Assembly (NCBI RefSeq): GCF_008638365.1
Contig: NZ_VWVU01000005.1
Coordinates: 292,056 to 356,055, forward strand
Source: Nocardiopsis quinghaiensis
GTDB lineage: Bacteria > Actinomycetota > Actinomycetes > Streptosporangiales > Streptosporangiaceae
DNA length: 64,000 nucleotides
Direction of reading: 5' to 3'
The notes beneath the pieces were generated by a model that had not been told where the DNA came from, did not search any database, and worked only from the letters and a program-made list of their open reading frames with translations. A program made the position numbers and the translations under genes. Below are positions 45,404-54,967 of the stretch, piece after piece. Every line of letters begins with the position of its first letter. Position 1 is the first letter of the stretch.

Positions 45404-47311
45404 ATGGGCGTCACCACCACAAACAACGTGAGTACAACTCATCTCGGCGAACGATTCGTGCGCCATCCACTGACAGGGCGGAACCTGAAGGAGCTCAGGA
45501 TTTCCGACAAGGCATCTGCCATCCTGGAGCGGGACAAGGACAAACTGAGGAGGAAGGCCGAGAAAAAATCACCGAATGGAGAGGACCGGTATGTCTCTCC
45601 TACCGGTTTTTCTTTGAACAAGGGGCGGTTCGGCGACTTTCCCGATGGGGAGGATTCAGCACACCAGCGCGGGTGGCGCGCTTACATGACGGTGGGTGTA
45701 CCGCTTGTCGAAGAACGAAGCGACATTGCACAGCCGCCTCCTGACGTGATCTCCAAGCAAACGTACGTCAATCGAACCGACCCCACCCCCACAAAATGGT
45801 CGCACACTGTCGAGTTCTCGGTTTCGAACACAATCAGCTGGTCGCTTCAGGGGCAGGTGCAACTCACTCTCGGGGCAAAAGCCACCGCATCACTGCAGCA
45901 GCAAATGCAGAAGAGTATGGCGATGAATCATTCTCAGAAGACTACCCTGAAGAACAGCAAGGACAACCGGGGCGTTGACGCAGAGTCCCAGTCGCAGACG
46001 ACAAGTACGACAACAGCCACGAGTGCCGCCACGGGCACCGGGGAGTTGTCGGCACAGCTCATGCTTGGAATCACTGCTTCTGTCAGTGGTTCGGTGACCG
46101 CTGCGTTCAAAACATCGTCTACGCTGAGCGGGGATGTCAATAGTCGGGTAGATGTCCTGGCCACGCAGCGACGTCAGGTGAGGAGGTTCGACTACGAATT
46201 TCCTATCTCCTTTGGTGGATGGGTCGCCTTGTACTACCCTGAGCCGGTAGAGGTCAAGGAGGCCCGCCCGAAAGGCCCACAGGCACAGGAGCCGAAATGC
46301 TCCAAGGTGATTGCATGGAAGCTCGGCGAGACTGGTGAGGCTACGAATACCTTCGATCTGACCGATGAAGGAAAGCAGTTTATGCAGAAAGGGGAAGCCG
46401 AGGTCGTTTCCACCCTCACCGGGGTGCACGAGGTCTTCGAGCTTGAAAAACTCAATTTCAATAAGGAGGAGCATCCTCTTTACAAGGGCGGCGGTGAAGA
46501 GCAAGAGAGCTTGAAAGAGGCTCCCGTCGAGTGCGCCACGGGGTTGGGGTGGGCCGATGGTCTCGCACTGGACCCGGTGAACCAGAAGGCGTACGTCACC
46601 GAGCGGTACAACGGCGGCAAGCTGTACAAGGTGGATCTCGCCAGCGGAGACACGACCTGTGTCCTGGAGAATCTGGAAGAAGTCAGCGATGTGGCGCTGG
46701 ACCTGCCGGGCGACAAGGCCTACATCACCGACTACAGGGGTAAGCGTCTGTTCACGGTGAACCTGTCCGACCGTTCCCCGTCCCCGGTCACGGTCACCGA
46801 GGACATAGGCGCGTACGGCGTCGCGCTGGACCTGCCGGGCAACAAGGCCTACGTCACCGACTTCGACGAGCAGAAGCTGATCGAGATCGACCTGAACAGC
46901 GAGTCAACGGAGGAACAGCGCACCTGGGATGTGCTGGGGGCCGCCGGGGTAGCGCTGAACGGGGGCAAGGCGTACATCGGTCAGTACAACAGCGGCGGGT
47001 TGTACGAGGTCGACCTGAAGGCAGAACACGGCACCCCGCAACGCGTGGCCACCAATCTCGGCCACAGCGTCCGCGTAGCGTTGGATGGCACGGTCAACGC
47101 ATACGTCTCCGACCCGGCCAACGGCAAGCTGCATGAGGTCGTCGTGGCTGACGGGGAGGCCAAGGGCCGTCAGCACGTGGTGGCCGACGATCTCGGCAGA
47201 GTCTGCGGTGTCGCACTGGACCGTGACAACGGCTGCGTCTATGTCAGTAACCGGGAGGGCAAGCTGTTGCGGATCTCCGGAGTACTGCCCGATACCTCGG
47301 CGAAGTCGTAG
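45404..47311 (+). CDS. Aerolysin-like beta-pore-forming domain fused to NHL-type beta-propeller
   Basis: 635 aa. Residues about 120-290 alternate Ser/Thr/Gln/hydrophobic in long strands: WSHTVEFSVSNTISWSLQG, a Gln/Thr-rich STTTATSAATGTG turn, then LMLGITASVSGSVTAAFK and RRFDYEFPISFGGWVALYYP. This is the look of an aerolysin/ETX-MTX2 pore-forming segment with its insertion loop. Residues about 370-630 have six repeats such as GVALDLPGNKAYVTDF and KLIEIDL, typical of NHL/SMP-30 propellers. No signal peptide. AAGGAGG precedes the ATG. Lower GC than the window average. The fold calls are pattern-based. Confidence 0.65.
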   Translation: MGVTTTNNVSTTHLGERFVRHPLTGRNLKELRISDKASAILERDKDKLRRKAEKKSPNGEDRYVSPTGFSLNKGRFGDFPDGEDSAHQRGWRAYMTVGVPLVEERSDIAQPPPDVISKQTYVNRTDPTPTKWSHTVEFSVSNTISWSLQGQVQLTLGAKATASLQQQMQKSMAMNHSQKTTLKNSKDNRGVDAESQSQTTSTTTATSAATGTGELSAQLMLGITASVSGSVTAAFKTSSTLSGDVNSRVDVLATQRRQVRRFDYEFPISFGGWVALYYPEPVEVKEARPKGPQAQEPKCSKVIAWKLGETGEATNTFDLTDEGKQFMQKGEAEVVSTLTGVHEVFELEKLNFNKEEHPLYKGGGEEQESLKEAPVECATGLGWADGLALDPVNQKAYVTERYNGGKLYKVDLASGDTTCVLENLEEVSDVALDLPGDKAYITDYRGKRLFTVNLSDRSPSPVTVTEDIGAYGVALDLPGNKAYVTDFDEQKLIEIDLNSESTEEQRTWDVLGAAGVALNGGKAYIGQYNSGGLYEVDLKAEHGTPQRVATNLGHSVRVALDGTVNAYVSDPANGKLHEVVVADGEAKGRQHVVADDLGRVCGVALDRDNGCVYVSNREGKLLRISGVLPDTSAKS

Positions 47312-47329
47312 GCATGGGGCGTTTTTTCG

Positions 47330-47792
47330 CGGGTGGGCGGGCGTGGATGTCTTGATCGGGTGGGTTGCCGGCGGCTTCGGTGATCAGGTGGTATTTGCTA
47401 CCCGTCCTGCCCCGGTCGACGGGGATTCGTCCTGCTTCGGTCTCCCTCTGAGGTCCGGATGTGGGGACCGTCGACGGCTGCCTGTGAGAAGTCCAGGGCG
47501 TCCGCGCCGCACAGCTTCGCCAGGAGAACCTCGTGCGGCCGGGGCCACACGTCGGCCTCGGTCCACTCGGGCAGGCGGCGCCAGCAGGTTATGCCCGAGC
47601 CGAAGCCGAGTTCCTACGGCAGGTGCTCCCAGGCGGTCCCGGTGCGCAACACGGACAGGACGCCCTGGAACACCAGCCGGTCCGGATGCCGCTTGCGCCC
47701 GGAGTACCGGATTCACCGTGACACTTTGAGCAGCGCGGCTCGATCACCTCCCACAGTTCGCCATCGACATCCCACGGTTTCGGCCGAGCCAC
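47330..47792 (-). pseudogene. IS5-family transposase remnant
   Basis: N-terminal piece MARPKPWDVDGELWEVIEP, a frame shift, then GRKRHPDRLVFQG and RTGTAWEHLP, an in-frame TAG, and ELGFGSGITCWRRLPEWTEADVW in sequence. This is the N-terminal DDE half of an IS5-family enzyme with several inactivating changes. Its C-terminal half is missing. Between 47793 and 48015 no gene is recognised. Confidence 0.7.
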
Positions 47793-48015
47793 CGCGCACC
47801 TTCCAGATCATCGTCTCCGTGATGATCCGACCACGCCCAGTCCCATTCCGTTGGGGGTTCTTGTTCTGCCGTGATCGACGTCCCCATCACGTGGTCGAAC
47901 TCCTCGTTTGCCCACCACCCCCCGCATGATCGGCACCCCGAGGGATCCCCGCTCCCCGGAACCGGTTCCGTCAGGAGGTGCCGCCCCGCCCTGGTTTCGC
48001 GAGGCCGGTCCCGGG

Positions 48016-49338
48016 TCAGCGGTCGCGGACGGGGGGACGCGCACCCAGGGACGCTGCGTCGGCCGCCGCGCGGCCCTCGTGCCAGCCGTCCGCGCTGGAG
48101 GGACCGCGCACCCGCGAGTAGGTCAGCTCCCCGAACGCCTCGGCCACGGCCGCCTCCACCACGCGCTCGCGCGCGGCGAGCACCGGCACCAGGTCCGTCC
48201 CGGTCTCGGCCGCGGCGGCCCGCTCCGCGCCGCGGGCCGACTCCACCAGGCGCTCGCCCACCCGTACCGCGAACGCGGACATGAACGAGGCCCGGAAGGC
48301 ACGGCCCGCCGCCCTGCCGGACCGGTCCCGTACCGCACCGCTGGTCCGCATCGCCGTCTCGGCCTGCACCAGCAGCGAGGTGAACATCAACTCCACCGCG
48401 TCCACGTCCCCCGGGAAACCCATCACCGTGCACAGCCCCAGCTCCTGGTGCCACACGGCCCGGCAGTGGTTGGCCTCGGCGACCTCGTGCAGCAGCACCG
48501 CCTTGTGCTCGTCGTAGGGCGCGTCCACCGGAAGCCGCCGCCCCGCCGCCTCCGACTCCTGCCCGGGCTCCTCGGCCAGCAGCGCTCGGTCGATGCTGTG
48601 CCGGGCCATCAGCTCCTGCGCGCGGGCGCTCAGCGCCTCCGCCTCCCGCGGGAACTCCGTCGACTCGGCCTTGGCCAGCAGCGCGCGCACCCGGGCCAGC
48701 TTGGACTGGTCCACCGACTCCCGTGCCGCGCGCGGCACGTCCTCCCGGCCCGGCCGGAAGGTCCCCGGCAACGGACACAGGCGGCGCATCGGCGGCAGTA
48801 CGCGCAGCGCGGCCAGCAGCCGCAGCGCCGTCTCCACCGCCTCGAAGCGCAACAGCCCGTGCTCGGCGCCCACGTGCGCCAGGTACCCCCCGGCCCCGTC
48901 CCAGGAGGCCGATGACCCCAGTTCGCGCACCTGCGCACTCCACCGGGAATCCACCGAGGCGGGGGAGTGTCGGGCCAGGTCGGCCGTCACCGCGTCCGCG
49001 CACACCGCCGCCGCCACGGGGCCGAGCACCCGGCCCGCCTGGCGCACGGTCTCGGCGGGCTGCCATCCGCGAGTCCACGCCGAGGCGACGGCCTCCAGCA
49101 TGGCGTCGAGGACCGCCCGGCTCGCCGCGTCGGCCCACGCGGGGTCCTCGGCGTCGGCCAGCCGTGCCGCGGCCAGGTCCACGCCGTCGCCGTCCCGGCC
49201 GAGGACCAGAGCGTCGACCGCCCCGGAGACCACCTCGGCGGGGGAGTCCCCGGCCGACGGGCCGGCCCAGGCCTCGGTGGTGTCCCCGGCGGCTCGGCCG
49301 CCGGGGCGCCGCTGCCGTCCGCGACCCTTCCTGCCCAC
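48016..49338 (-). CDS. DUF2786 domain-containing protein
   Basis: 440 aa. The DUF2786 core LARVRALLAKAESTEFPREAEALSARAQELMARHSIDRALLAEE lies near residue 210, followed by the conserved VDAPYDEHKAVLLHEVAEANHCRAVWH. Family members are actinobacterial and cytosolic; function unknown. The N-terminal 180 residues are Ala/Arg-rich. GTG start with GGAGAACC upstream. Divergent from a P450 gene across 252 bp. Confidence 0.85.
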   Translation of the reverse strand: MGRKGRGRQRRPGGRAAGDTTEAWAGPSAGDSPAEVVSGAVDALVLGRDGDGVDLAAARLADAEDPAWADAASRAVLDAMLEAVASAWTRGWQPAETVRQAGRVLGPVAAAVCADAVTADLARHSPASVDSRWSAQVRELGSSASWDGAGGYLAHVGAEHGLLRFEAVETALRLLAALRVLPPMRRLCPLPGTFRPGREDVPRAARESVDQSKLARVRALLAKAESTEFPREAEALSARAQELMARHSIDRALLAEEPGQESEAAGRRLPVDAPYDEHKAVLLHEVAEANHCRAVWHQELGLCTVMGFPGDVDAVELMFTSLLVQAETAMRTSGAVRDRSGRAAGRAFRASFMSAFAVRVGERLVESARGAERAAAAETGTDLVPVLAARERVVEAAVAEAFGELTYSRVRGPSSADGWHEGRAAADAASLGARPPVRDR

Positions 49339-49590
49339 GTGGTTCTCCGTTCGGGTGGTGGTGGAGCCAACGGGCCATCCTATCGGCCGGCGCCCCGCCG
49401 CCGTGCGCCGCGTGAAACGTCACCGGTGCGGTGGCGACGCCGCAATCGGGCGCCGTGACGGGTACTTCCGCCTTGACCGCTCGTGGCACCCGGTGCCCGG
49501 TACGGAAAGGCGCGGCTTTCCTCCCGGAAGTCACACGGAAACATGCGGCGCGTACCGTCGCCTCGCATCCGCAGCCACTGAGGAGTCTTC

Positions 49591-51120
49591 ATGCGCCAGG
49601 GAACCGGGGCCGACGACCGGGGCGGCGTCCCGCCCGGCGGGGCGGGCGCCGATCGCTGTCCCCATGGTGGAGGCGCGGCCCTGCCCCTCCACGGAAGCGC
49701 CGGCGCCGACATGCCCTGGTCTCAGCTGCGCGCGCGCCACGGCGGCCTGGTCGCGGTCGAGATCAGCCCCGGTGTGCCCGGCTGGCTCCTGCTCGGCTAC
49801 AAGGAGAACCTCCGGGTACTGCGCGACCAGACCTGCTTCTCCGCCGACCCGCGCCCGTGGAGTCCGGGCGGCACCGCCCCGGCCCGCAGCGGCGCCCTCG
49901 CCCACGACGGCGAGGAGCACCAGCGACTGCGCACGGCCATCGTCGACACCCTGGCCGGGGTGGGCACGCCCCAGCTGGTCCCGGTCGTCGAACGCGCGGT
50001 CGTGCACCTGCTCGACCGGGTCGCCGCGGACGGATTCGCCGACCTCATCGGCCAGTTCGCCGCCCCGCTGCCCGCCCTCGTCCTCAACGAGCTCTTCGGC
50101 CTGCCCGACGCCTACGGCCGCCTGCTGGCCGACCTCACCCTGCGGCTGTGGAGCGGCGAACCGGACCAGGCGGAGCACGCGGCCCCGGCGATCCGCTCGT
50201 ATTTCAGGGGCCTCGTCGCCCGCAGACGCGCCGACCCCGGGGAGGACGTCGCCAGCCGGCTGCTCGCCCACCCGAACGGGCTCACCGACGACGAGGCGGT
50301 GGAGGCGCTGTCACTGCTGTGGGAGACCGGACACGAACCCACCACCCACCTCATCGGTAACGCCCTGCTCAGGCTCCTGGAGGATCCGAACGTGTGGACC
50401 GCCTACCTGGGCGGCACCCTCACCCCGGAGGACTTCGTCGACTACGTCATGTGGACCGAGCCCCCGATCCGGATCCTCGCCGGGCGCTACTCCACCACGG
50501 ACATCCACTTCGCCGGGGCCCGCGTCCGCCAGGGCGATCCGCTGCTGTTGAGCTTCGCCGCCGCGCACACCGATCCTTCCGTGTCCCACGGCGGAGGCGA
50601 CGCGATGGCCCTGGCGGGCAACCGCTCCCACCTGTCGTGGGGCGCGGGCGCCCACCGCTGCCCCGCCACCGGTTTCGCCCGGGAGCTGGTACGCACCGCC
50701 ATCGACACCGCCGTGGACCGGCTGCGCGGCATGGTCCTGGCCGTCGGAACCGATGACCTGCGCTGGCGCGCGTCACTGGCCGTGCACGGGCTGGTGGAGC
50801 TGCCGGTGTGGTTCACCGCCACCGGGGAACGCGACGAGCCGACCGAGGCGCGGAAGGAGCGTGTCGAGGCGCCGGCGCGCCGATGGATCCGCAGGAAGCG
50901 CAAACCCGCACCGCGCGGGGCCCGCTACCAGGCACCCCTGGCCCGGGGCGGTACGGAGGAGGAGCGGGCCGTCGCCGAGCCCGTGCCCGTACCGGCGGCC
51001 CGGCCCCGCCGCCGCGCGCCGCAGGGCGCCGGAGCCCGGTACCAGGCCCCGTTCGCGAGGGAGGAGGCCGAACCGGATCCCCTGGAGGAGCTGTTGGCCA
51101 CCTGGCACCCACGGGAGTGA
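49591..51120 (+). CDS. Cytochrome P450, CYP157-like, with C-terminal repeat tail
   Basis: 509 aa. Heme motif WGAGAHRCPATG with Cys near residue 356 and I-helix LLWETGHEPTTHLIGN. The expected ExxR is replaced by DYVMW in VDYVMWTEPPIR, similar to the unusual E/D-x-x-x-W motif known in CYP157 enzymes. Residues about 415-500 are an Arg/Pro/Glu-rich extension with two copies of GARYQAP(L/F)AR. CYP157 genes usually sit in conservons (cvn) with kinase, roadblock and GTPase genes; those are absent here. GAGGAG precedes the ATG. Catalytic capacity is uncertain because of the altered motif. Confidence 0.85.
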   Translation: MRQGTGADDRGGVPPGGAGADRCPHGGGAALPLHGSAGADMPWSQLRARHGGLVAVEISPGVPGWLLLGYKENLRVLRDQTCFSADPRPWSPGGTAPARSGALAHDGEEHQRLRTAIVDTLAGVGTPQLVPVVERAVVHLLDRVAADGFADLIGQFAAPLPALVLNELFGLPDAYGRLLADLTLRLWSGEPDQAEHAAPAIRSYFRGLVARRRADPGEDVASRLLAHPNGLTDDEAVEALSLLWETGHEPTTHLIGNALLRLLEDPNVWTAYLGGTLTPEDFVDYVMWTEPPIRILAGRYSTTDIHFAGARVRQGDPLLLSFAAAHTDPSVSHGGGDAMALAGNRSHLSWGAGAHRCPATGFARELVRTAIDTAVDRLRGMVLAVGTDDLRWRASLAVHGLVELPVWFTATGERDEPTEARKERVEAPARRWIRRKRKPAPRGARYQAPLARGGTEEERAVAEPVPVPAARPRRRAPQGAGARYQAPFAREEAEPDPLEELLATWHPRE

Positions 51121-51219
51121 GGACGGGGCGTGTCCGGTGGGCGCCGGGGCGTCGCGTGACAGGGCGGGTGTCCGCCGGACACGCCCTCAGGGACGGGTGG
51201 CGCGGCGAGGCGGTACGGG

Positions 51220-52308
51220 TCAACGGGTCTCCCACTCCTGGGGCGGCGCATCGGTGCACGCCCACTCGTGCAGGCCCTCCAGGAAGACCTGGCAGAGGTG
51301 GACCGTCCCGACCGCCCTGTCATGCTCGCCCGCGTGCTCCCTCCCGAGGCCGTGGTCAGCCCCGAGGAGGCTGTCGAGGCGGGCCGTGAGCATACGGTCG
51401 ACCGTGTCCACCGCCCGCCGGTCGTACTCGGTCGGCTGCGGACGGGCGAGCCGGCGGACGACGTCCTTTCCGAGGTAGGTCCTGGCGATCGTCCTCTGCA
51501 GGCGGACCAGTGCCCGGCACAGCGACTCGGCCGACGCGCGCAGCGCGGGCTCACGTCCGCTCGCCACGAGGGCGGCCACCGCCGCCTCGGCGACGTGGCG
51601 CAGCGCGGGTTCGGGGTCGTACTCTTCGCGGCGCGACCGGTAGGTCAACGCCACCAGCGGGTACCGGTGCACCGTCTCCTCGACCTCGCGCAGGCTCTCC
51701 GCCCAGCTCCGGCAGCGCGTACGGGCCTCGTCGAGGCCGTCCTGGGCCAGGGACTCGGCGAACACGGTGACGCCGCCCCGGCCGCGCGCGTCGTCGTGGA
51801 CCGACAGTGTGAACCGGTTGCGCTTGCTCACACCGCTGGTGACCTGGATGGCGTAGGTGGCCATGCCCGTGAACAGGGCGAAGCCGACCGCCGCGCCGAA
51901 CAGCGAGACCAGCTGCCCCCCGGTCGACTGAGGGGTGATGTCGCCGTAGCCCAGGACCGGCACGGTGCCGCCCGCGAAGTAGAGGGCCTCCGGGAAGCCG
52001 ACGGGCTTGAGGCCGGGCTGGGCGCTGAAGTCCTCCTCCAGCATCGGCCACACGGTCAGCGCCAGGCCGAGGGTGAGCAGCGCGATCCAGGTGACGAAGG
52101 TCGCCACCAGGACCACCGGCCCCACCAGGCTGAGCATCCGCCTCGCGGCACGGGGCAGCCGGGCGCTCGCGAACGCCGCCGTGCGCCACACCACCTTGCG
52201 GATCCGTCCGGCCAGCAGTCCCTCCGAGTCCGAGTGGAGCACGGTGGCGACGGCGTCGCAGGTGACCAGTACGGAGAACAGCAGTCCGAGAATAGACACG
52301 AAGACCAT
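51220..52308 (-). CDS. Two-helix potassium channel family protein
   Basis: 362 aa. Membrane segments at about 1-20, 61-85 and 130-152; selectivity filter GTVPVLGYGDITPQ with GYGD at 120-123 (typical T-x-G-Y-G). The cytosolic C-terminal 190 residues are helical and Arg/Glu-rich with no RCK NAD-binding motif, so gating is probably by another route. TYAIQVTSG follows the inner helix. Neighbours give no hint of a partner. Confidence 0.85.
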   Translation of the reverse strand: MVFVSILGLLFSVLVTCDAVATVLHSDSEGLLAGRIRKVVWRTAAFASARLPRAARRMLSLVGPVVLVATFVTWIALLTLGLALTVWPMLEEDFSAQPGLKPVGFPEALYFAGGTVPVLGYGDITPQSTGGQLVSLFGAAVGFALFTGMATYAIQVTSGVSKRNRFTLSVHDDARGRGGVTVFAESLAQDGLDEARTRCRSWAESLREVEETVHRYPLVALTYRSRREEYDPEPALRHVAEAAVAALVASGREPALRASAESLCRALVRLQRTIARTYLGKDVVRRLARPQPTEYDRRAVDTVDRMLTARLDSLLGADHGLGREHAGEHDRAVGTVHLCQVFLEGLHEWACTDAPPQEWETR

Positions 52309-52462
52309 GCGGAGCGCCTACCCAGCCGTCCGAACCCGATACTCCGCGTGTCCGGTGCCTCCCGTGTCCTCCGGACGCGGGAACCGCCCGGACCGCGGAG
52401 GGAGGCCCCAGCCCGACCGGTGCCGCGCGGGCATGGCCGGGCGGAGCCCTCAGGGAGCTAGG

Positions 52463-52786
52463 GGTACTGACCATGGAGGTTGGTAACACCCGCCCCGCCT
52501 GACGCAAGTGAAGAGGGCCTTCGGTATCGGTGTGGATTGCGAGATCTGCACCGACCACCGGAAGGCCCTCGATGCCCCGCACTACCCACGCCAACGCCCG
52601 CCTGGCCCCCGCAGGACGCCTCGCGTTGGCCCGCTGCGCGGTCGACGACGGCTGGCCGCTGCGGCGTGCCGTCGAACGCTTCCAGACCAGACCCACCACC
52701 AAACGCTGGGCCGACCGCTACCGCACCCTGGGCCCAGCAGGGATGATCGACGCCTCCAGCCGCCCGGCCCGCTCCCACCAGCGCGT
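52463..52786 (+). mobile_element. IS481-family element, truncated left end (copy 1)
   Basis: Starts GTACTGACCATGGAGGTTGG, a terminal-repeat-like sequence also found at 63879. An inverted repeat GAGGGCCTTCGGT / ACCGGAAGGCCCTC (about 52513-52570) precedes the transposase. The transposase N-terminus MPRTTHANARLAPAGRLALA, RCAVDDGWPLRRAVERFQ and WADRYRTLGPAGMIDASSRP (from 52572) is IS481-type but stops after about 72 codons, at the lutC stop. No right end is visible. Confidence 0.75.
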
Positions 52787-53428
52787 TCAGTCGCCGGAGC
52801 CCACCAGCAGAACCTCCAGGGTGCGCGGGCCGTGCACACCCTCCACCCGGTCCAGTTCGATGTCGCTGGTCGCCGAGGGGCCGCTGATCCAGGTCAGCGG
52901 GAGCGACGGGTCCAACAGTCGCACCGCTTGCGGCACCCCGTCCACCACCTGGTCGGCGCGCACCACGCACAGGTGGTAGTCGGGGACCAGGGTGATCACC
53001 CGGCGCCCCTGGTCGGGGCCGCCGTCCAGGACGATCGTGCCGGTCTCGGCCACGGCCACCGAGCACCCGGTGACCACGCCGTCCACCCCGTCGAGGCCGC
53101 TGACCGGTACCGGCTCCTCGCGCGAGTCGCGCAGCAGCTCGACGGAGGACTCGGCGAACCACTCCTGCGGGACCCCCGCGGGGACCGCCACCCGGGCCGC
53201 GCCCCGGCGCTCCAGCGCCGCGGCCACCTCGGCGGCCACACGGTCGGGGGCCACCCGGCGCACCAGCGCACGGTAGTCGTGCAGCCGGTCCTCCAGTACC
53301 TCCAACGTGGGACCCACCCCGTGGCTGTCGGCGAAGCCGTCCCCGGGCGCCCGCGTGCGCGGCTCGTCGGCGGGCACGTCTGCCAGCGCCCTCCGCACCC
53401 TGGCCAGGATCTGCTCGCGGCTGCTCAT
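52787..53428 (-). CDS. lutC: LutC-like lactate utilisation protein
   Basis: 213 aa, LUD domain family. Visible features: MSSREQILARVRRALADV, the GVTGCSVAVAETGTIVLD core and GRRVITLVPDYHLCVVRADQVV, with the SGPSATSDIELDRVEGVHGPRTLEVLLVG end typical of LutC. Forms the lactate oxidation complex with LutA and LutB. Its ATG overlaps the LutB stop by 4 bp. The IS481 fragment abuts its 3-prime end, but the protein appears complete. Confidence 0.92.
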   Translation of the reverse strand: MSSREQILARVRRALADVPADEPRTRAPGDGFADSHGVGPTLEVLEDRLHDYRALVRRVAPDRVAAEVAAALERRGAARVAVPAGVPQEWFAESSVELLRDSREEPVPVSGLDGVDGVVTGCSVAVAETGTIVLDGGPDQGRRVITLVPDYHLCVVRADQVVDGVPQAVRLLDPSLPLTWISGPSATSDIELDRVEGVHGPRTLEVLLVGSGD

Positions 53429-54852
53429 CCGCGCTCCTTCCCACGCTTGTCCCACCACTGCCGGAAGGACTCGGCGGGCACGTCGGGCACGTCCCGGGTG
53501 TCGGTCCAGGCCCCCACCATCCCGGGCAGGTGGCGCGGGACCGCGTTCCGTCCCAGCTCCGCCGCGCGCTGCACCGCGCCCAGGGCGCGCGGGGAGGACA
53601 GTACCGCCTCGGCCCCCGCCATCAGCGCCTTCTCCCCCAGGTGCCCGGAGGAGTCCGCGACCTCCTCGCGCAGGTGCACCAGCACCTCGGGGATGTCGAT
53701 GGCCACCGGACACACCTCGTAGCAGGCCCCGCACAGCGACGACGCGTACGGCAGCGCCTCGTCCACCTCCGAGGACATCCCGCGCAGCTGCGGGGTGAGG
53801 ATCGCGCCGATCGGGCCCGGGTAGACCGACCCGTAGGCGTGCCCGCCGGTGCGCTCGTAGACGGGACAGGTGTTCAGGCACGCCGAGCAGCGGATGCAGC
53901 GCAGTGCCTGACGGCCCACGGTGTCGGCCAGTACGTCGGTGCGGCCGTTGTCCAACAGCACCAGGTGGAACTCCTGGGGGCCGTCGCCCGGCGTCACCCC
54001 GGTCCAGGTGGAGGTGTAGGGGTTCATCCGCTCACCGGTGGAGGAGCGCGGCAGCAGCTGCATGAACACCTCCAGGTCGGACCAGGTCGGCACGATCTTC
54101 TCGATGCCGACCACGGAGATCAGGGTCTCGGGCAGGGTCAGGCACATGCGCCCGTTGCCCTCCGACTCCAGCACCACCAGCGTGCCGGAGTCGGCCACCG
54201 CGAAGTTGGCGCCCGAGATCGCCGTGCGGGTGCGCAGGAAGCGCTCGCGCAGGTGCACGCGGGCCGCCTCGGCCAGTGCCTTGGGATCGTCGGTCAGTTC
54301 CGGGGGCGCGGGCACACCCCACTCGGCCATCTGCTCCAGGAAGATCTCCCGGATCTGGGAGCGACCCAGGTGGATGGCGGGGACCAGGATGTGCGAGGGC
54401 AGGTCCTCGCCCAACTGCACGATCAGCTCGGCCAGGTCGGTCTCGTAGGCGGTGATCCCGGCCTCGGCGAGGGCCTCGTTGAGCTCGATCTCCTGGGTGG
54501 CCATCGACTTGACCTTGACCACGTCGGTCTCGCCGGTGGCCTTCACCAGGCGGGTGACGATCTCGTTGGCCTCGGCGGCGTCGGCCGCCCAGTGCACCTG
54601 TCCGCCCGCCCGCTGGACGGACTCCTCCAGCTGCTCCAGGTAGTGGTCCAGGTGGCGCAGGGTGTGCTCCTTGACGGCCGCGCCCTCGGACCGCAGGTGC
54701 TGCCAGTCGTCGTGCAGCTCACCGACGACGGAGGCGCGTTTGTCACGGATGGTGTGGGTGGCCTTGCGCAGGTTGTGCCGCAGCTGGGAGTCGTTGACGG
54801 CCTTCTCCGCGGCCTCGGGAAAGGGCGGTATGCCCAGGAACGTGGCGCTCAT
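53425..54852 (-). CDS. lutB: LutB-like iron-sulfur lactate oxidase subunit
   Basis: 475 aa. N-terminal LUD domain, then two 4Fe-4S motifs: CIRCSACLNTCPVY and LCGACYEVCPVAIDIP. Transfers electrons from lactate oxidation in the LutABC complex in the cytoplasm. Conserved CIRCSACLNTCPVYERTGGHAYGSVYPGPIG is near residue 300. Start ATG at 54852; it follows lutA by 115 bp in the operon. Confidence 0.94.
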   Translation of the reverse strand: MSATFLGIPPFPEAAEKAVNDSQLRHNLRKATHTIRDKRASVVGELHDDWQHLRSEGAAVKEHTLRHLDHYLEQLEESVQRAGGQVHWAADAAEANEIVTRLVKATGETDVVKVKSMATQEIELNEALAEAGITAYETDLAELIVQLGEDLPSHILVPAIHLGRSQIREIFLEQMAEWGVPAPPELTDDPKALAEAARVHLRERFLRTRTAISGANFAVADSGTLVVLESEGNGRMCLTLPETLISVVGIEKIVPTWSDLEVFMQLLPRSSTGERMNPYTSTWTGVTPGDGPQEFHLVLLDNGRTDVLADTVGRQALRCIRCSACLNTCPVYERTGGHAYGSVYPGPIGAILTPQLRGMSSEVDEALPYASSLCGACYEVCPVAIDIPEVLVHLREEVADSSGHLGEKALMAGAEAVLSSPRALGAVQRAAELGRNAVPRHLPGMVGAWTDTRDVPDVPAESFRQWWDKRGKERG

Positions 54853-54967
54853 AGGACGGCGCCCTCCTTCTCAGCAGTGTTTCTTGGGGCCTCCGCTCCG
54901 CTTCGGCCCGTGTTCGGGCGCCCGGAGAACGGGAACCTTCGGTACCTCCGGCGTGTTCGCTCGTTCC

